A stretch of 64,000 bases of DNA from Sediminicola luteus. Its GTDB lineage: Bacteria > Bacteroidota > Bacteroidia > Flavobacteriales > Flavobacteriaceae. The position numbers were made by a program, and so were the translations under genes. The stretch spans positions 186,001-250,000 of the forward strand of contig NZ_NBWU01000005.1 in the NCBI RefSeq assembly GCF_002514735.1. Direction: 5' to 3'. The notes beneath the pieces were generated by a model, which worked only from the letters and a program-made list of their open reading frames with translations, was not told the DNA's origin and searched no databases. The first letter of the stretch is position 1. Each line of letters starts with the position of its first letter. Positions 42,292 through 50,367 of this stretch are shown here, piece after piece.

Positions 42292-44970
42292 ATGCGAACT
42301 TTTCTACCCATATTTTGGGCTTTTTTTGCAGTACTTAGCCTTCAAGCCCAAGAAATCACCTTAACCGGCCAAGTTTCCGACAGTACCGGGCTTGGTATAG
42401 ATATGGCCAATGTTATCGCCATTAACCAAGCCACCGATGGTTTGGAGTCCTTTGGTATTACCAATCATAAAGGGGTATATAAGCTCAACTTAAAATCGGG
42501 GCAGACCTATACCGTTAAGGTTAGTTATCTCGGGTTTTCGCCAGCATCGTTCCCGTTTACCGCAGGTGTCCAAGATGCAAAAAGGGATGTTACCCTAGAG
42601 GCCCAGGTAGAAGACCTAGATGAGGTAGAGTTGGTGTATGAAATGCCTGTGCAGGTTAAGGGCGATACTTTGGTGTATAATACCGATTCGTTCGTATCGG
42701 GTACCGAAAAAAAACTGAAGGATGTGTTGGAAAACCTGCCCGGAGTAGAGGTAAACGACGATGGGCAGATCGAGGTAGAAGGCAAGGCCGTGACCAAGGT
42801 CATGGTAGAGGGTAAAGAATTCTTTGATGGCGACTCTAAGCTGGCGGTAGAGAACATACCGGCCAATGCGCTGAGCAAGGTAGAAGTGTTGCGTAACCAC
42901 AATGAGGTGGCCCAAATGAAGGGGCTTACCAACGACGATGACAATGTTGCCCTGAACATACGCTTAAAAGAAGGGAAAAAGAAATTTTGGTTCGGGGAAC
43001 TTACCCTGGGCGCCGGCCCCGATGGGCGCTATCTGGCACATCCTAAGGTATTCTATTATAGTCCTAAATTCAGCCTGAACCTACTTACCGATCTTAATAA
43101 TGTGGGCGAGGTGCCCTTTACCCGACGCGATTACCGCAATTTTACTGGCGGTATGCGGTCCGTAGGGTCACGAACCGGAAGTTCGATCAATACCGGTGGC
43201 GACGCCTTGGGCTTGGCAACCATGCAGAACAATAGGGCCAAGGATATCGATACTAAATTCGGGGCGCTTAATTTTAGTTACGAGATCCAAAAAGGTTGGG
43301 ATATTAGTGGGTATGGGATCTACTCCTATACAGGTACTTTAATGGAATCGGCCCGAGAAACCACTTTTATTAATGATGGGGTTACCGAAAACGCGGCTAC
43401 CCGTACCGATCAGACCGTACATTTGGGTCTGGCCAAGTTCAGTTCGATCTATAAACCCAATGATAATCTACAGCTCGATTACGATATCTTTTTAAAGGCA
43501 TCGGACGATCATGAGGATATTGAGGTACTGACAGTTTCGGATATTACGGATCAGGTGGAAGAAACCCAAGCCCAAAAACCGATTTCGGTAAACCAGAATA
43601 TGAATCTGTACTATACCTTGAACGAAAAAAATGTGTTTGCGGTAGAAAGTAGGTATCTACACCAAGATGAAGATCCTTTTTATAATGCCATTCGTGAAGA
43701 ATTCGCCTTTACCGAACTCTTTCCGGTGGACGAAGATCAGTCGGTTTACGATATGAGCCAGAACAAACGTATCGTTACCAATAAGGTAGATGCCAAAGTC
43801 GATTATTACTATTTGCTCACCCCAAAAAGTAGCCTGAATTTGAGTTTGGGAACGGTACAAAGCAACCAAAACTTCGATTCCAATATTTACCAAATGCTAG
43901 ATAATGGCAATGAATTTTCTATGGTAGGTGACGAATTCGGCAATAGGGTCAATTACCATGTTTCCGATATATTTTCCGGGGTACATTATAAATGGGTTAG
44001 CGGTATCTTTACTTTTAATCCGGGGCTTATCTTGCATCAATTCGATGCTAAGAATACCCAGTTGGGTACCACCGTTCACGATAAGAAAACGGCATTACTG
44101 CCCGACCTATATATAAACGCCCAACTGGAAAAATCGGAGAACCTTAGGTTTAATTATCGGGTGACCCGCACCTTTACCGACATCAATAAATTTGCCGAAG
44201 GTTATGTGCTGAATAGCTATAATTCGACCTATCGAGGGAATCGGGAACTCGAAAGTGCCCTTAACCATAACCTCTCGTTGAACTTTTTTAGTTTCAATAT
44301 GTTCAACTTCACCAATATCTTTGGTAATATTACCTATACTAAACGTATAGATGCGCTTAAAAACGGAACCATTCAAGAAGGTATCAATAGGGTGGGTACG
44401 ACCTTGAACTCGAATTTTGACGATGAGTCGCTATCAGCTAGCGGTAGGTATGAGCGTATTTTCGGAAAGATCAAAGGATCGGCCCGGGCCAATATGAGTT
44501 GGTCTTCAACCTACAATAATATTAACGGTGAATGGAATACCTCCGAATCCCTGACCCAAAACTATACGGTTTCCTTGGCTACCAATTTCAGGGATAAACC
44601 TAACTTGGAAATGGGGTATAGGTATACGGCCAACGATTTTGAAAATGGTCGTACCCAATCTACTTTTTATACCCAGAGGCCCTTTGTTCGCTTTGATGCT
44701 GCCTTCTTGAAAAGTTTCATTTTCACCGCCGATTACGACTACTACAAATACACCGACAAGGCCGAGACCGTAGATAACTCTTGGAGTTTTCTTAAGGCCG
44801 ATCTTACCTATCAAAAGAAAGATAGCCGTTGGGAGTTTGGCGTAAAAGGTACCAACTTACTCAATACGGGTTCATTGAACCAAAACAGTACCAACGAGCT
44901 CTATTTTACCAATCAACGGTATTTTGTACAACCGCGGTATGTTCTGTTTACCGTGAAGTACGATCTGTAA
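42292..44970 (+). CDS. TonB-dependent-receptor-like outer-membrane protein (copy 2)
   Basis: An 892-residue outer-membrane protein with the same plan as copy 1: signal peptide (MRTFLPIFWAFFAVLSLQAQ), carboxypeptidase-regulatory-like domain (ITLTGQVSDSTGLGIDMANV), plug-like region (KDVLENLPGVEVNDDGQIEVEGKAV, VMVEGKEFFDGDSKLAVENIPANALSKVEVL) and an OMP_b-brl_3 barrel ending in QPRYVLFTVKYDL. The plug region is the best conserved between copies; barrel loops differ widely, which would fit different ligands. It ends the 37714-44970 module; a metK leader follows about 75 bp later. Confidence 0.85.
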   Translation: MRTFLPIFWAFFAVLSLQAQEITLTGQVSDSTGLGIDMANVIAINQATDGLESFGITNHKGVYKLNLKSGQTYTVKVSYLGFSPASFPFTAGVQDAKRDVTLEAQVEDLDEVELVYEMPVQVKGDTLVYNTDSFVSGTEKKLKDVLENLPGVEVNDDGQIEVEGKAVTKVMVEGKEFFDGDSKLAVENIPANALSKVEVLRNHNEVAQMKGLTNDDDNVALNIRLKEGKKKFWFGELTLGAGPDGRYLAHPKVFYYSPKFSLNLLTDLNNVGEVPFTRRDYRNFTGGMRSVGSRTGSSINTGGDALGLATMQNNRAKDIDTKFGALNFSYEIQKGWDISGYGIYSYTGTLMESARETTFINDGVTENAATRTDQTVHLGLAKFSSIYKPNDNLQLDYDIFLKASDDHEDIEVLTVSDITDQVEETQAQKPISVNQNMNLYYTLNEKNVFAVESRYLHQDEDPFYNAIREEFAFTELFPVDEDQSVYDMSQNKRIVTNKVDAKVDYYYLLTPKSSLNLSLGTVQSNQNFDSNIYQMLDNGNEFSMVGDEFGNRVNYHVSDIFSGVHYKWVSGIFTFNPGLILHQFDAKNTQLGTTVHDKKTALLPDLYINAQLEKSENLRFNYRVTRTFTDINKFAEGYVLNSYNSTYRGNRELESALNHNLSLNFFSFNMFNFTNIFGNITYTKRIDALKNGTIQEGINRVGTTLNSNFDDESLSASGRYERIFGKIKGSARANMSWSSTYNNINGEWNTSESLTQNYTVSLATNFRDKPNLEMGYRYTANDFENGRTQSTFYTQRPFVRFDAAFLKSFIFTADYDYYKYTDKAETVDNSWSFLKADLTYQKKDSRWEFGVKGTNLLNTGSLNQNSTNELYFTNQRYFVQPRYVLFTVKYDL

Positions 44971-45043
44971 GGTGACAAGGCTATGGAAAATGTTAAACCT
45001 GAACTAAAAACCGGAAGGGGTTTTTCAAGAATGGGGAATTGCG

Positions 45044-45051
45044 TACTTTTG
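45044..45051 (+). promoter_or_regulatory. Promoter -7 box of the metK leader
   Basis: TACTTTTG matches TAnnTTTG. Transcription would begin about 45058, so the riboswitch aptamer begins almost at the 5' end of the RNA. No clear -33 TTG was found at ideal spacing. Confidence 0.5.
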
Positions 45052-45062
45052 CGACCGTTAAC

Positions 45063-45116
45063 CTCGGAGGAAAAATTTGACTGATTGCAACCTCGGTAAA
45101 AAATGCTAAAGCAGTA
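45063..45116 (+). ncRNA. SAM-II-type riboswitch in the metK leader
   Basis: The leader contains the SAM-II core in order: a stem strand GAGG (45067-45070), ATTTGACTGATTGCAA, the pairing CCTC (45091-45094), GGTAAAAAATGCTAAAG, and CAGT (45112-45115), which pairs with ACTG (45080-45083) to close the pseudoknot. The TTTG, TTGCAACC and GCTAAA blocks are the class hallmarks (compare the alphaproteobacterial consensus). High SAM should lower MetK synthesis. A competing hairpin GCTA-AA-GCA-GTAG-TGC-TCC-TAGC (45105-45127) uses the same bases as the pseudoknot and may be the ligand-free form. Found by eye; a covariance search would confirm it. Confidence 0.82.
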
Positions 45117-45170
45117 GTGCTCCTAGCTTTTACCTTTCAGTCTCTTCTAGCTTCGATTTTTAGTAGTATT

Positions 45171-46427
45171 ATGGCATATTTGTTTACCTCGGAATCGGTA
45201 AGTGAAGGACATCCGGATAAGATCGCTGATCAAATTTCCGACGCTCTTTTGGATAATTTCTTGGCCTTTGACCCAGATAGCAAGGTAGCTTGTGAAACTT
45301 TGGTAACCACCGGACAGGTAGTATTGGCAGGAGAGGTTAAGAGCCACACCTATGTAGATTTGCAGCAGATCGCACGTCAGGTAATCAATGATATTGGGTA
45401 TACCAAAGGGGCTTACCAGTTCAGTGGCGATTCTTGTGGGGTTATTTCTTTGATACACGAACAGTCGCAAGATATCAATCAAGGGGTAGATCGGGCTTCA
45501 AAGGAAGAGCAAGGTGCTGGTGATCAAGGGATGATGTTCGGTTATGCCTCTAAGGAGACCGCCAATTATATGCCTTTGGCCCTCGATATATCGCATAAAA
45601 TCTTGCAGACTTTGGCTGAGTTGCGTCGCGAAGGCAAAGAAATAGCTTATCTAAGACCCGATGCCAAGGCCCAGGTAACCATCGAATATTCCGATGAAAA
45701 TGTGCCCCAACGTATAGATACCATTGTGGTTTCTACCCAGCACGATGAATTTTTGGACGATGACGATGCCATGTTGGCCCAGATCAAACAAGATATCATT
45801 GCCATTCTAATGCCTAGGGTAATCGCCCAGTTACCTGCCGATATCCAGAAACTTTTCAATGATGCGATTACCTATCATATCAACCCGACTGGAAAATTCG
45901 TAATCGGCGGCCCACATGGCGATACCGGACTTACCGGAAGAAAGATTATCGTGGACACCTATGGGGGTAAAGGTGCCCATGGAGGTGGGGCCTTTAGTGG
46001 TAAAGATCCAAGTAAGGTAGATCGTTCGGCGGCTTATGCGGCCCGCCATGCGGCCAAAAACCTGGTTGCTGCGGGTGTAGCCGATGAGATTTTGGTGCAG
46101 GTGAGCTATGCCATTGGCGTAGTGGAACCGACCTCTATTTTCGTAGATACCTATGGTACGGCCAAGGTAGGGTTAAGTGATGGTGAAATCGCCGAAAAAG
46201 TGGCCAGACTGTTCGATATGAAACCTTATGCCATTGAATCGCGCCTAAAACTAAGGAACCCAATTTATAAAGAAACCGCCGCTTACGGCCATATGGGTCG
46301 TTCGCCCAGAACCGTGACCAAAGTGTTCGAATCGCCTTATAATGGAAAGGTAGAAAAAGAAGTAGAGTTGTTTACTTGGGAAAAATTGGACCAGGTAGAT
46401 GCCGTTAAATCGGCTTTCGGACTTTAA
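45171..46427 (+). CDS. metK: S-adenosylmethionine synthase
   Basis: Makes SAM from methionine and ATP. The 418-residue protein begins [31 protein letters not shown] and contains the hexapeptide-like [32 protein letters not shown] and [22 protein letters not shown]. Slightly longer than E. coli MetK (384) because of an internal segment near 190-235. An in-frame GTG at 45117, two nucleotides after the riboswitch, would add 18 hydrophobic residues; the ATG is preferred from family alignment. The stop overlaps that of the convergent channel gene. It supplies SAM used by EgtD, SUMT and the window's two riboswitches. Confidence 0.96.
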   Translation: MAYLFTSESVSEGHPDKIADQISDALLDNFLAFDPDSKVACETLVTTGQVVLAGEVKSHTYVDLQQIARQVINDIGYTKGAYQFSGDSCGVISLIHEQSQDINQGVDRASKEEQGAGDQGMMFGYASKETANYMPLALDISHKILQTLAELRREGKEIAYLRPDAKAQVTIEYSDENVPQRIDTIVVSTQHDEFLDDDDAMLAQIKQDIIAILMPRVIAQLPADIQKLFNDAITYHINPTGKFVIGGPHGDTGLTGRKIIVDTYGGKGAHGGGAFSGKDPSKVDRSAAYAARHAAKNLVAAGVADEILVQVSYAIGVVEPTSIFVDTYGTAKVGLSDGEIAEKVARLFDMKPYAIESRLKLRNPIYKETAAYGHMGRSPRTVTKVFESPYNGKVEKEVELFTWEKLDQVDAVKSAFGL

Positions 46428-47356
46428 TTCAAGTCAGCGGCCTCCGAACTATTTAGTTTAGATACGTCAATGATTAAACCGTTATTCTTTTGGGTAACGG
46501 CATATACGAATTTTTCGCCCCATTTAATTTCGGGTGCCTTGTAAGACGAACGGGAATACACAGTCTGTGAAGACGATTCCTCAAAGGCCTTCATGCTCAC
46601 CAAGAATTCCGCTTCTTTCTGCTCTAGTTGGGCTGCCGTTAACCCGTACAACGGACTGTTTTCGGCTATGGGATGTACAATCGTCCACATATAGGGCATA
46701 TAGGCTACCTTATTGCGTTCGAGTTCTAGGGCGTGGAAATCGCGTAAATCGGAATTATCACGTTTCATAGCCAAGGTCAGTTGCACCTCAAGTTCCAAGA
46801 GTTGGTTTTGTTTTGGGTTTACCACCCGGAACATAAATCCGTTAATGTCTTGGTACGGACAGATTACCGCATTTTCACTATACCGGATCATGGTATTGGG
46901 TCTAGAAAAACGTCCGTATAATAAACCGGTGGCCAAGGCAAAGCCTAATAGCCCTAACATAGATTCGATGGCGGCAATGGTGTTGGCGAGGTTCCCTAAG
47001 GGAGCTACACGGCCATAGCCTAAGGTAGTGATGGTCTGGGCGCTAAAGAAAAAGGCTTCAATAAAGCCTTCCGTAGGCGTGTTGGGGGTTATTCCGGTCA
47101 AATTTTCGACCCCGATCAGGGTATATGCGGTGGCAAATAGGATATTGATAATAAAGTATCCCATTAGAATAAACCCTAAAAAGTGCGTCCAGGGCATGGT
47201 AATTAGGGCATGGAAAAAATTCAATCGCTCAAAAAAGGGAACCCCGACCTTCTTTACATTGAACGAACCATCTTTGTTTATTGCCCTATACCCACCTATG
47301 TCTTCCTTGGTGCCTAAACCGAGGTCATTGAATAAGTTGCGTTTACGTTTTGCCAT
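46424..47356 (-). CDS. Inward-rectifier-type potassium channel (KirBac-like)
   Basis: A 310-residue membrane protein with two transmembrane helices (about 56-78 and 125-150) flanking the pore loop [17 protein letters not shown] (selectivity filter TLGYG, 111-115), and a ~160-residue cytoplasmic beta-sandwich ([32 protein letters not shown]) as in KirBac channels. It should pass K+. The N-terminal slide helix region ([24 protein letters not shown]) is present. Its stop codon overlaps the metK stop on the other strand by 3-4 bases. It has no evident link to the methionine genes. Confidence 0.92.
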   Translation of the reverse strand: MAKRKRNLFNDLGLGTKEDIGGYRAINKDGSFNVKKVGVPFFERLNFFHALITMPWTHFLGFILMGYFIINILFATAYTLIGVENLTGITPNTPTEGFIEAFFFSAQTITTLGYGRVAPLGNLANTIAAIESMLGLLGFALATGLLYGRFSRPNTMIRYSENAVICPYQDINGFMFRVVNPKQNQLLELEVQLTLAMKRDNSDLRDFHALELERNKVAYMPYMWTIVHPIAENSPLYGLTAAQLEQKEAEFLVSMKAFEESSSQTVYSRSSYKAPEIKWGEKFVYAVTQKNNGLIIDVSKLNSSEAADLN

Positions 47357-47504
47357 TTTGTTACATGTGAGTAAGAAAGCTAATTTATAAATCTTGGTTC
47401 AAATCACTAGGGTAGTGGTGTTAAGTGTCTGGTAAAGAGTTGGTATTTTGTGGTTTAACAAAAAATACGTAATTTTGATTAATGGTAACCGCAAAATTGA
47501 GGTT

Positions 47505-48083
47505 ATGAGAAAAAAGAAACAAAATGGGCCTGCAAATTCGGGCGGCCTTAAAAAGAAGAGTGTAGCAAGGTATTCCCCTAAAAAAGAAGCCGAGGCCCAG
47601 GTAAGTGAATCGGCGGTACAATACGAACATCCCCAAGGTCCATTGCATATGGTAGTAGACGATCAAATACAAGAACAAGAATTGGTGCTTAGTACGCCTA
47701 CCCGTATTAGGCCCATAACCGTTTTGGGCCTTTTAGAAGATCAAAGGTTAGATCATAACTATGTATCTTCTTTAAATACACTATCGCAACGTACTCAAAG
47801 CGAATTGGCCCAAATGCTCAATATAACCGAAAATACCTACAGGGGTTACCTTAAAGATCTAAGCAAGGCCAAAACCGATACCAAAGAACAAATTATTATG
47901 TTGGTCTCCTTATTTAAGCATGGCATTGCTGTTTTCGATACCATTCAAGCCTTTAACGATTGGTTAGATACCGAAAACCCATTTTTCGATTTTAGAACAC
48001 CTCTCGGTTTTCTCAATACCAATTCGGGGGTGCATTATATAGATAACCGTTTAACTGCCATGGAGTACGGCGATAATGTGTAA
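47505..48083 (+). CDS. Xre/MbcA/ParS-type antitoxin
   Basis: A 192-residue antitoxin of the Xre-RES class. The C-terminal ~60 residues (AVFDTIQAFNDWLDTENPFFDFRTPLGFLNTNSGVHYIDNRL, given in part) are the MbcA/ParS toxin-binding domain (DUF2384); the middle (LSQRTQSELAQMLNITENTYRGYLKD) is an Xre-like helix-turn-helix that would repress the operon. An unusual ~75-residue Lys/Glu-rich N-terminal extension precedes it. The start at MRKKKQNGP is preferred over a TTG 57 nt upstream. The toxin gene follows 3 nt later. Confidence 0.9.
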   Translation: MRKKKQNGPANSGGLKKKSVARYSPKKEAEAQVSESAVQYEHPQGPLHMVVDDQIQEQELVLSTPTRIRPITVLGLLEDQRLDHNYVSSLNTLSQRTQSELAQMLNITENTYRGYLKDLSKAKTDTKEQIIMLVSLFKHGIAVFDTIQAFNDWLDTENPFFDFRTPLGFLNTNSGVHYIDNRLTAMEYGDNV

Positions 48084-48086
48084 TTT

Positions 48087-48533
48087 ATGCACGTTTACAG
48101 AATAGCCGAGGAAAAATATGCCTACAAATTAACGGCTTCGGGGGCCCCAAATCGGTGGAACCGGCAAGACCAATTCGTGTTGTATTGTGGGGCGCATCGT
48201 TCCCTATCGGCCTTGGAGCTGATTGTGCATAGGGCCAACAAAAGAAAGGATACTTATAAAACCATGGTCATTTCCTTGGCTCAAGACCCTATACTATTTA
48301 CGACCTTAGAAAGGAAACAGTTGCCTCATAATTGGCGTTCTTTTTTGGCGGAAGAACAGTTAAGGGAATTGGGTAGTGTCTGGTACCGCGATCAAAAGAC
48401 ACCCATTTTGAGGGTTCCCTCCATAATCATTCCTCAGGAGTACAATTATGTTTTGAATACGGCTCACCCATTGTTTCCTGAGGTGGTGGAATTGACCGAG
48501 GTGGAAAACTTTTTCTGGTATAAACGGTTGTAG
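48087..48533 (+). CDS. RES-domain toxin (NAD+-degrading family)
   Basis: A 148-residue RES-domain toxin. The residues that define the fold are visible: YRIAEEKYAY (Arg), APNRWNRQDQFVLYC (RW in place of the usual GRWN), RSLSALELIVH (Ser and Glu of the RES triad). Characterised members of this family remove NAD+ by phosphorolysis or hydrolysis and arrest growth until the antitoxin binds. It sits directly 3' of its antitoxin. Length and order are normal for the type II Xre-RES system. NAD+-phosphorolysis is inferred from family. Confidence 0.9.
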   Translation: MHVYRIAEEKYAYKLTASGAPNRWNRQDQFVLYCGAHRSLSALELIVHRANKRKDTYKTMVISLAQDPILFTTLERKQLPHNWRSFLAEEQLRELGSVWYRDQKTPILRVPSIIIPQEYNYVLNTAHPLFPEVVELTEVENFFWYKRL

Positions 48534-48709
48534 GCGAGAACTTGTTTAGTAACACATACATCGGCAGTCTTTAAACTTTCCTTTTGCCCCGATCCATCGC
48601 ACCGCCTCAATATTGGCCCAAATTATACGGATTTTTGAATTACCCGACCAAAACACTAGGAAATCGTGAAATTTTTCAAAATCATTAGGTTTTTCCATTT
48701 TTCTGCCAT

Positions 48710-48717
48710 TATATTTG
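48710..48717 (+). promoter_or_regulatory. Promoter -7 box of the metY operon
   Basis: TATATTTG, an exact TAnnTTTG match. The predicted transcription start is about 48724, some 23 nt before the SAM-I aptamer. Confidence 0.55.
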
Positions 48718-48746
48718 TCCCACGAAGTTCAAACACGTATTGAATT

Positions 48747-48867
48747 GTTATCAAGAAAGGTGGAGGGAATAGACCCTATGAAACCTTAGCAACCCTTGGG
48801 CACCCCTGTTTATCAGGGAACCAAGAAGGTGCTACATTCTATCCTGTTTTAGTTGGGAATAGATAAC
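48747..48867 (+). ncRNA. SAM-I (S-box) riboswitch
   Basis: All conserved pieces of the S-box aptamer are present in order. P1 is GTTATC (48747-48752) with GATAAC (48862-48867). Then come AAGAAAGGTGGAGGG, ACCCTATGAAACCTTAGCAACCC (in two parts), a variable P3 arm (CACCCCTGTTTATCAGGGAACCAAGAAGGTGC) and TGCTACATTCTATCC. It lies 112 nt upstream of the metY ATG with its own promoter. SAM should turn down the metY-fusion-metZ-like operon. The expression platform is not obvious: the hairpin at 48876-48891 lacks a clean U run, so control may be at translation or by an unrecognised terminator. Confidence 0.97.
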
Positions 48868-48979
48868 GCAACGAAAACGACCTCGGTCGTTGGGTTCACT
48901 TTCTTTATAACTTTTTGATTTTACCTGTCTAGGCAGGGTTTGACTTTTTATCTATTAATCATTTTTAAAAAGCAAAATC

Positions 48980-50260
48980 ATGAGTACTCAAAAATTCGCC
49001 ACCAACGCCTTACATGCCGGACACGATACCACACAGACCAGTGGTACCCGAGCTGTACCTATTTACCAATCTACCTCCTACGTTTTTAATGATACCGATC
49101 ATGCCGCGAATCTGTTTTCCTTGGCAGAACTTGGTTTTATCTATACCCGTTTAAACAACCCCACCAATCAAATTCTTCAAGAACGTTTGGCTGCCATTGA
49201 AGGCGGTGTTGGTGCCGTGGTATTTGCTTCAGGGACCTCGGCCATTTCCACTGGTTTATTGACCTTGTTAAAGGCAGGTGACCATATCGTGGCCTCTAGT
49301 AGTTTGTATGGGGGTACTTATAACCTTTTAAATGTTACCTTGCCTCGTTTGGGTATTACAACCACTTTCGTAGATGCCTCGGATCCCGCTAACTTCGGTA
49401 AAGCGGTACAAGACAATACCCGAGCCTTTTTCGTAGAATCTTTGGGTAATCCAAAATTGGATGTCTTGGATCTAAAAGGAATTTCTAAGGAAGCCCAAAC
49501 GGCCAAAGTGCCTTTTATCGTAGATAATACCGTGGCAACCCCAGGACTGTTGAACCCAATTGAGCATGGGGCCAATTTGGTCATCCATTCTTTGACCAAG
49601 TATATCGGAGGTCAGGGGAATTCTTTGGGAGGGGCCATTATCGATGCCGGAACCTTTGATTGGGCCAATGGAAATTTCCCTGAATTTACCGAACCTTCTG
49701 CCGGATATCATGGTCTAGTGTATCATGAAGCCTTAGGTGCCGCTGCCTTTACCTTTAAATTGATTTTGGAAGGCCTACGCGATTTCGGGGGCGCCTTAAG
49801 CCCGTTCAATGCTTTTCAGATTTTACAAGGATTGGAAACTTTACCGGTTCGTATTAAACAGCATAGTGAAAATGCCTTAGCCCTGGCCCAATGGCTAGAA
49901 AGTAGGGATGAGGTAGCTTGGGTAAACTATCCGGGGCTTACCAGCAGTAAATACCATGAACTGGCCCAAGAATATTTGCCAAAAGGGCAAAGTGGTATCG
50001 TAACCTTTGGTGCCAAAGGTGGTTTTGAAGCGGCCAAACAATTGACCGATGCTACCAAAGTATTCTCACTACTGGCCAATATCGGCGATACCAAATCTTT
50101 GATAATCCATCCGGCCAGTACTACCCACCAACAATTGACCGAAGACGAACAGGCCGGTGCTGGGGTTACCCAAGACCTTATCCGTTTATCGGTAGGTCTC
50201 GAAGATGTAAACGATCTTATTGCCGACCTGGAGCAGGCGTTTGCCTCAGTGGGTCAATAA
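48980..50260 (+). CDS. metY: O-acetylhomoserine sulfhydrylase
   Basis: PLP enzyme joining sulfide to O-acetylhomoserine to give homocysteine. The 426-residue protein has the Cys/Met metabolism signature: YTRLNNPTNQILQERLAAIEGG, ALVSSLYGGTYNLL-type substrate loop (ASSSLYGGTYN), VDNTVATPGLLNPIEHGANLVIHSLTKYIGGQG (Schiff-base Lys in SLTKYIGG) and SLIIHPASTTHQQLTEDEQAGAGV. Length and the HQQLT...GAGVTQDLIRLSVG tail fit MetY rather than MetB. First gene of the SAM-I controlled operon; a stem-loop follows it before the fusion gene. Confidence 0.95.
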   Translation: MSTQKFATNALHAGHDTTQTSGTRAVPIYQSTSYVFNDTDHAANLFSLAELGFIYTRLNNPTNQILQERLAAIEGGVGAVVFASGTSAISTGLLTLLKAGDHIVASSSLYGGTYNLLNVTLPRLGITTTFVDASDPANFGKAVQDNTRAFFVESLGNPKLDVLDLKGISKEAQTAKVPFIVDNTVATPGLLNPIEHGANLVIHSLTKYIGGQGNSLGGAIIDAGTFDWANGNFPEFTEPSAGYHGLVYHEALGAAAFTFKLILEGLRDFGGALSPFNAFQILQGLETLPVRIKQHSENALALAQWLESRDEVAWVNYPGLTSSKYHELAQEYLPKGQSGIVTFGAKGGFEAAKQLTDATKVFSLLANIGDTKSLIIHPASTTHQQLTEDEQAGAGVTQDLIRLSVGLEDVNDLIADLEQAFASVGQ

Positions 50261-50278
50261 GAGCCTAAATTGTTATCA

Positions 50279-50314
50279 TTCCCGCTAGACAGGATCAATT
50301 CCTACTAGCGGGAA
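50279..50314 (+). terminator. Stem-loop between metY and the fusion gene
   Basis: TTCCCGCTAG and CTAGCGGGAA form a ten-bp perfect stem with a 16-nt loop, but only a weak T-rich tail follows. It may partly terminate, stabilise metY mRNA, or allow differential expression within the operon. Confidence 0.45.
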
Positions 50315-50367
50315 CTTTAGAATTTATAGAATACAGAATCTCGTTGCTCGAGTAAAACGAATCCATA

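Larger units (their letters stand above)
48534..48979 (+). other. Non-coding region carrying the metY leader
   Basis: This 446-bp stretch has no convincing gene. It contains a TATATTTG promoter box (48710-48717), the SAM-I aptamer (48747-48867), a downstream hairpin AACGACC-TC-GGTCGTT (48876-48891) and a small palindrome CCTGTCTAGGCAGG (48924-48937). The first ~170 bp after the toxin gene hold nothing recognised. Confidence 0.7.

Noticed and set aside
50261-50367. A third SAM riboswitch ahead of the MetX fusion
   Set aside because: The region holds a plain stem-loop (CCCGCTAG/CTAGCGGG) and none of the SAM-I or SAM-II signature blocks.
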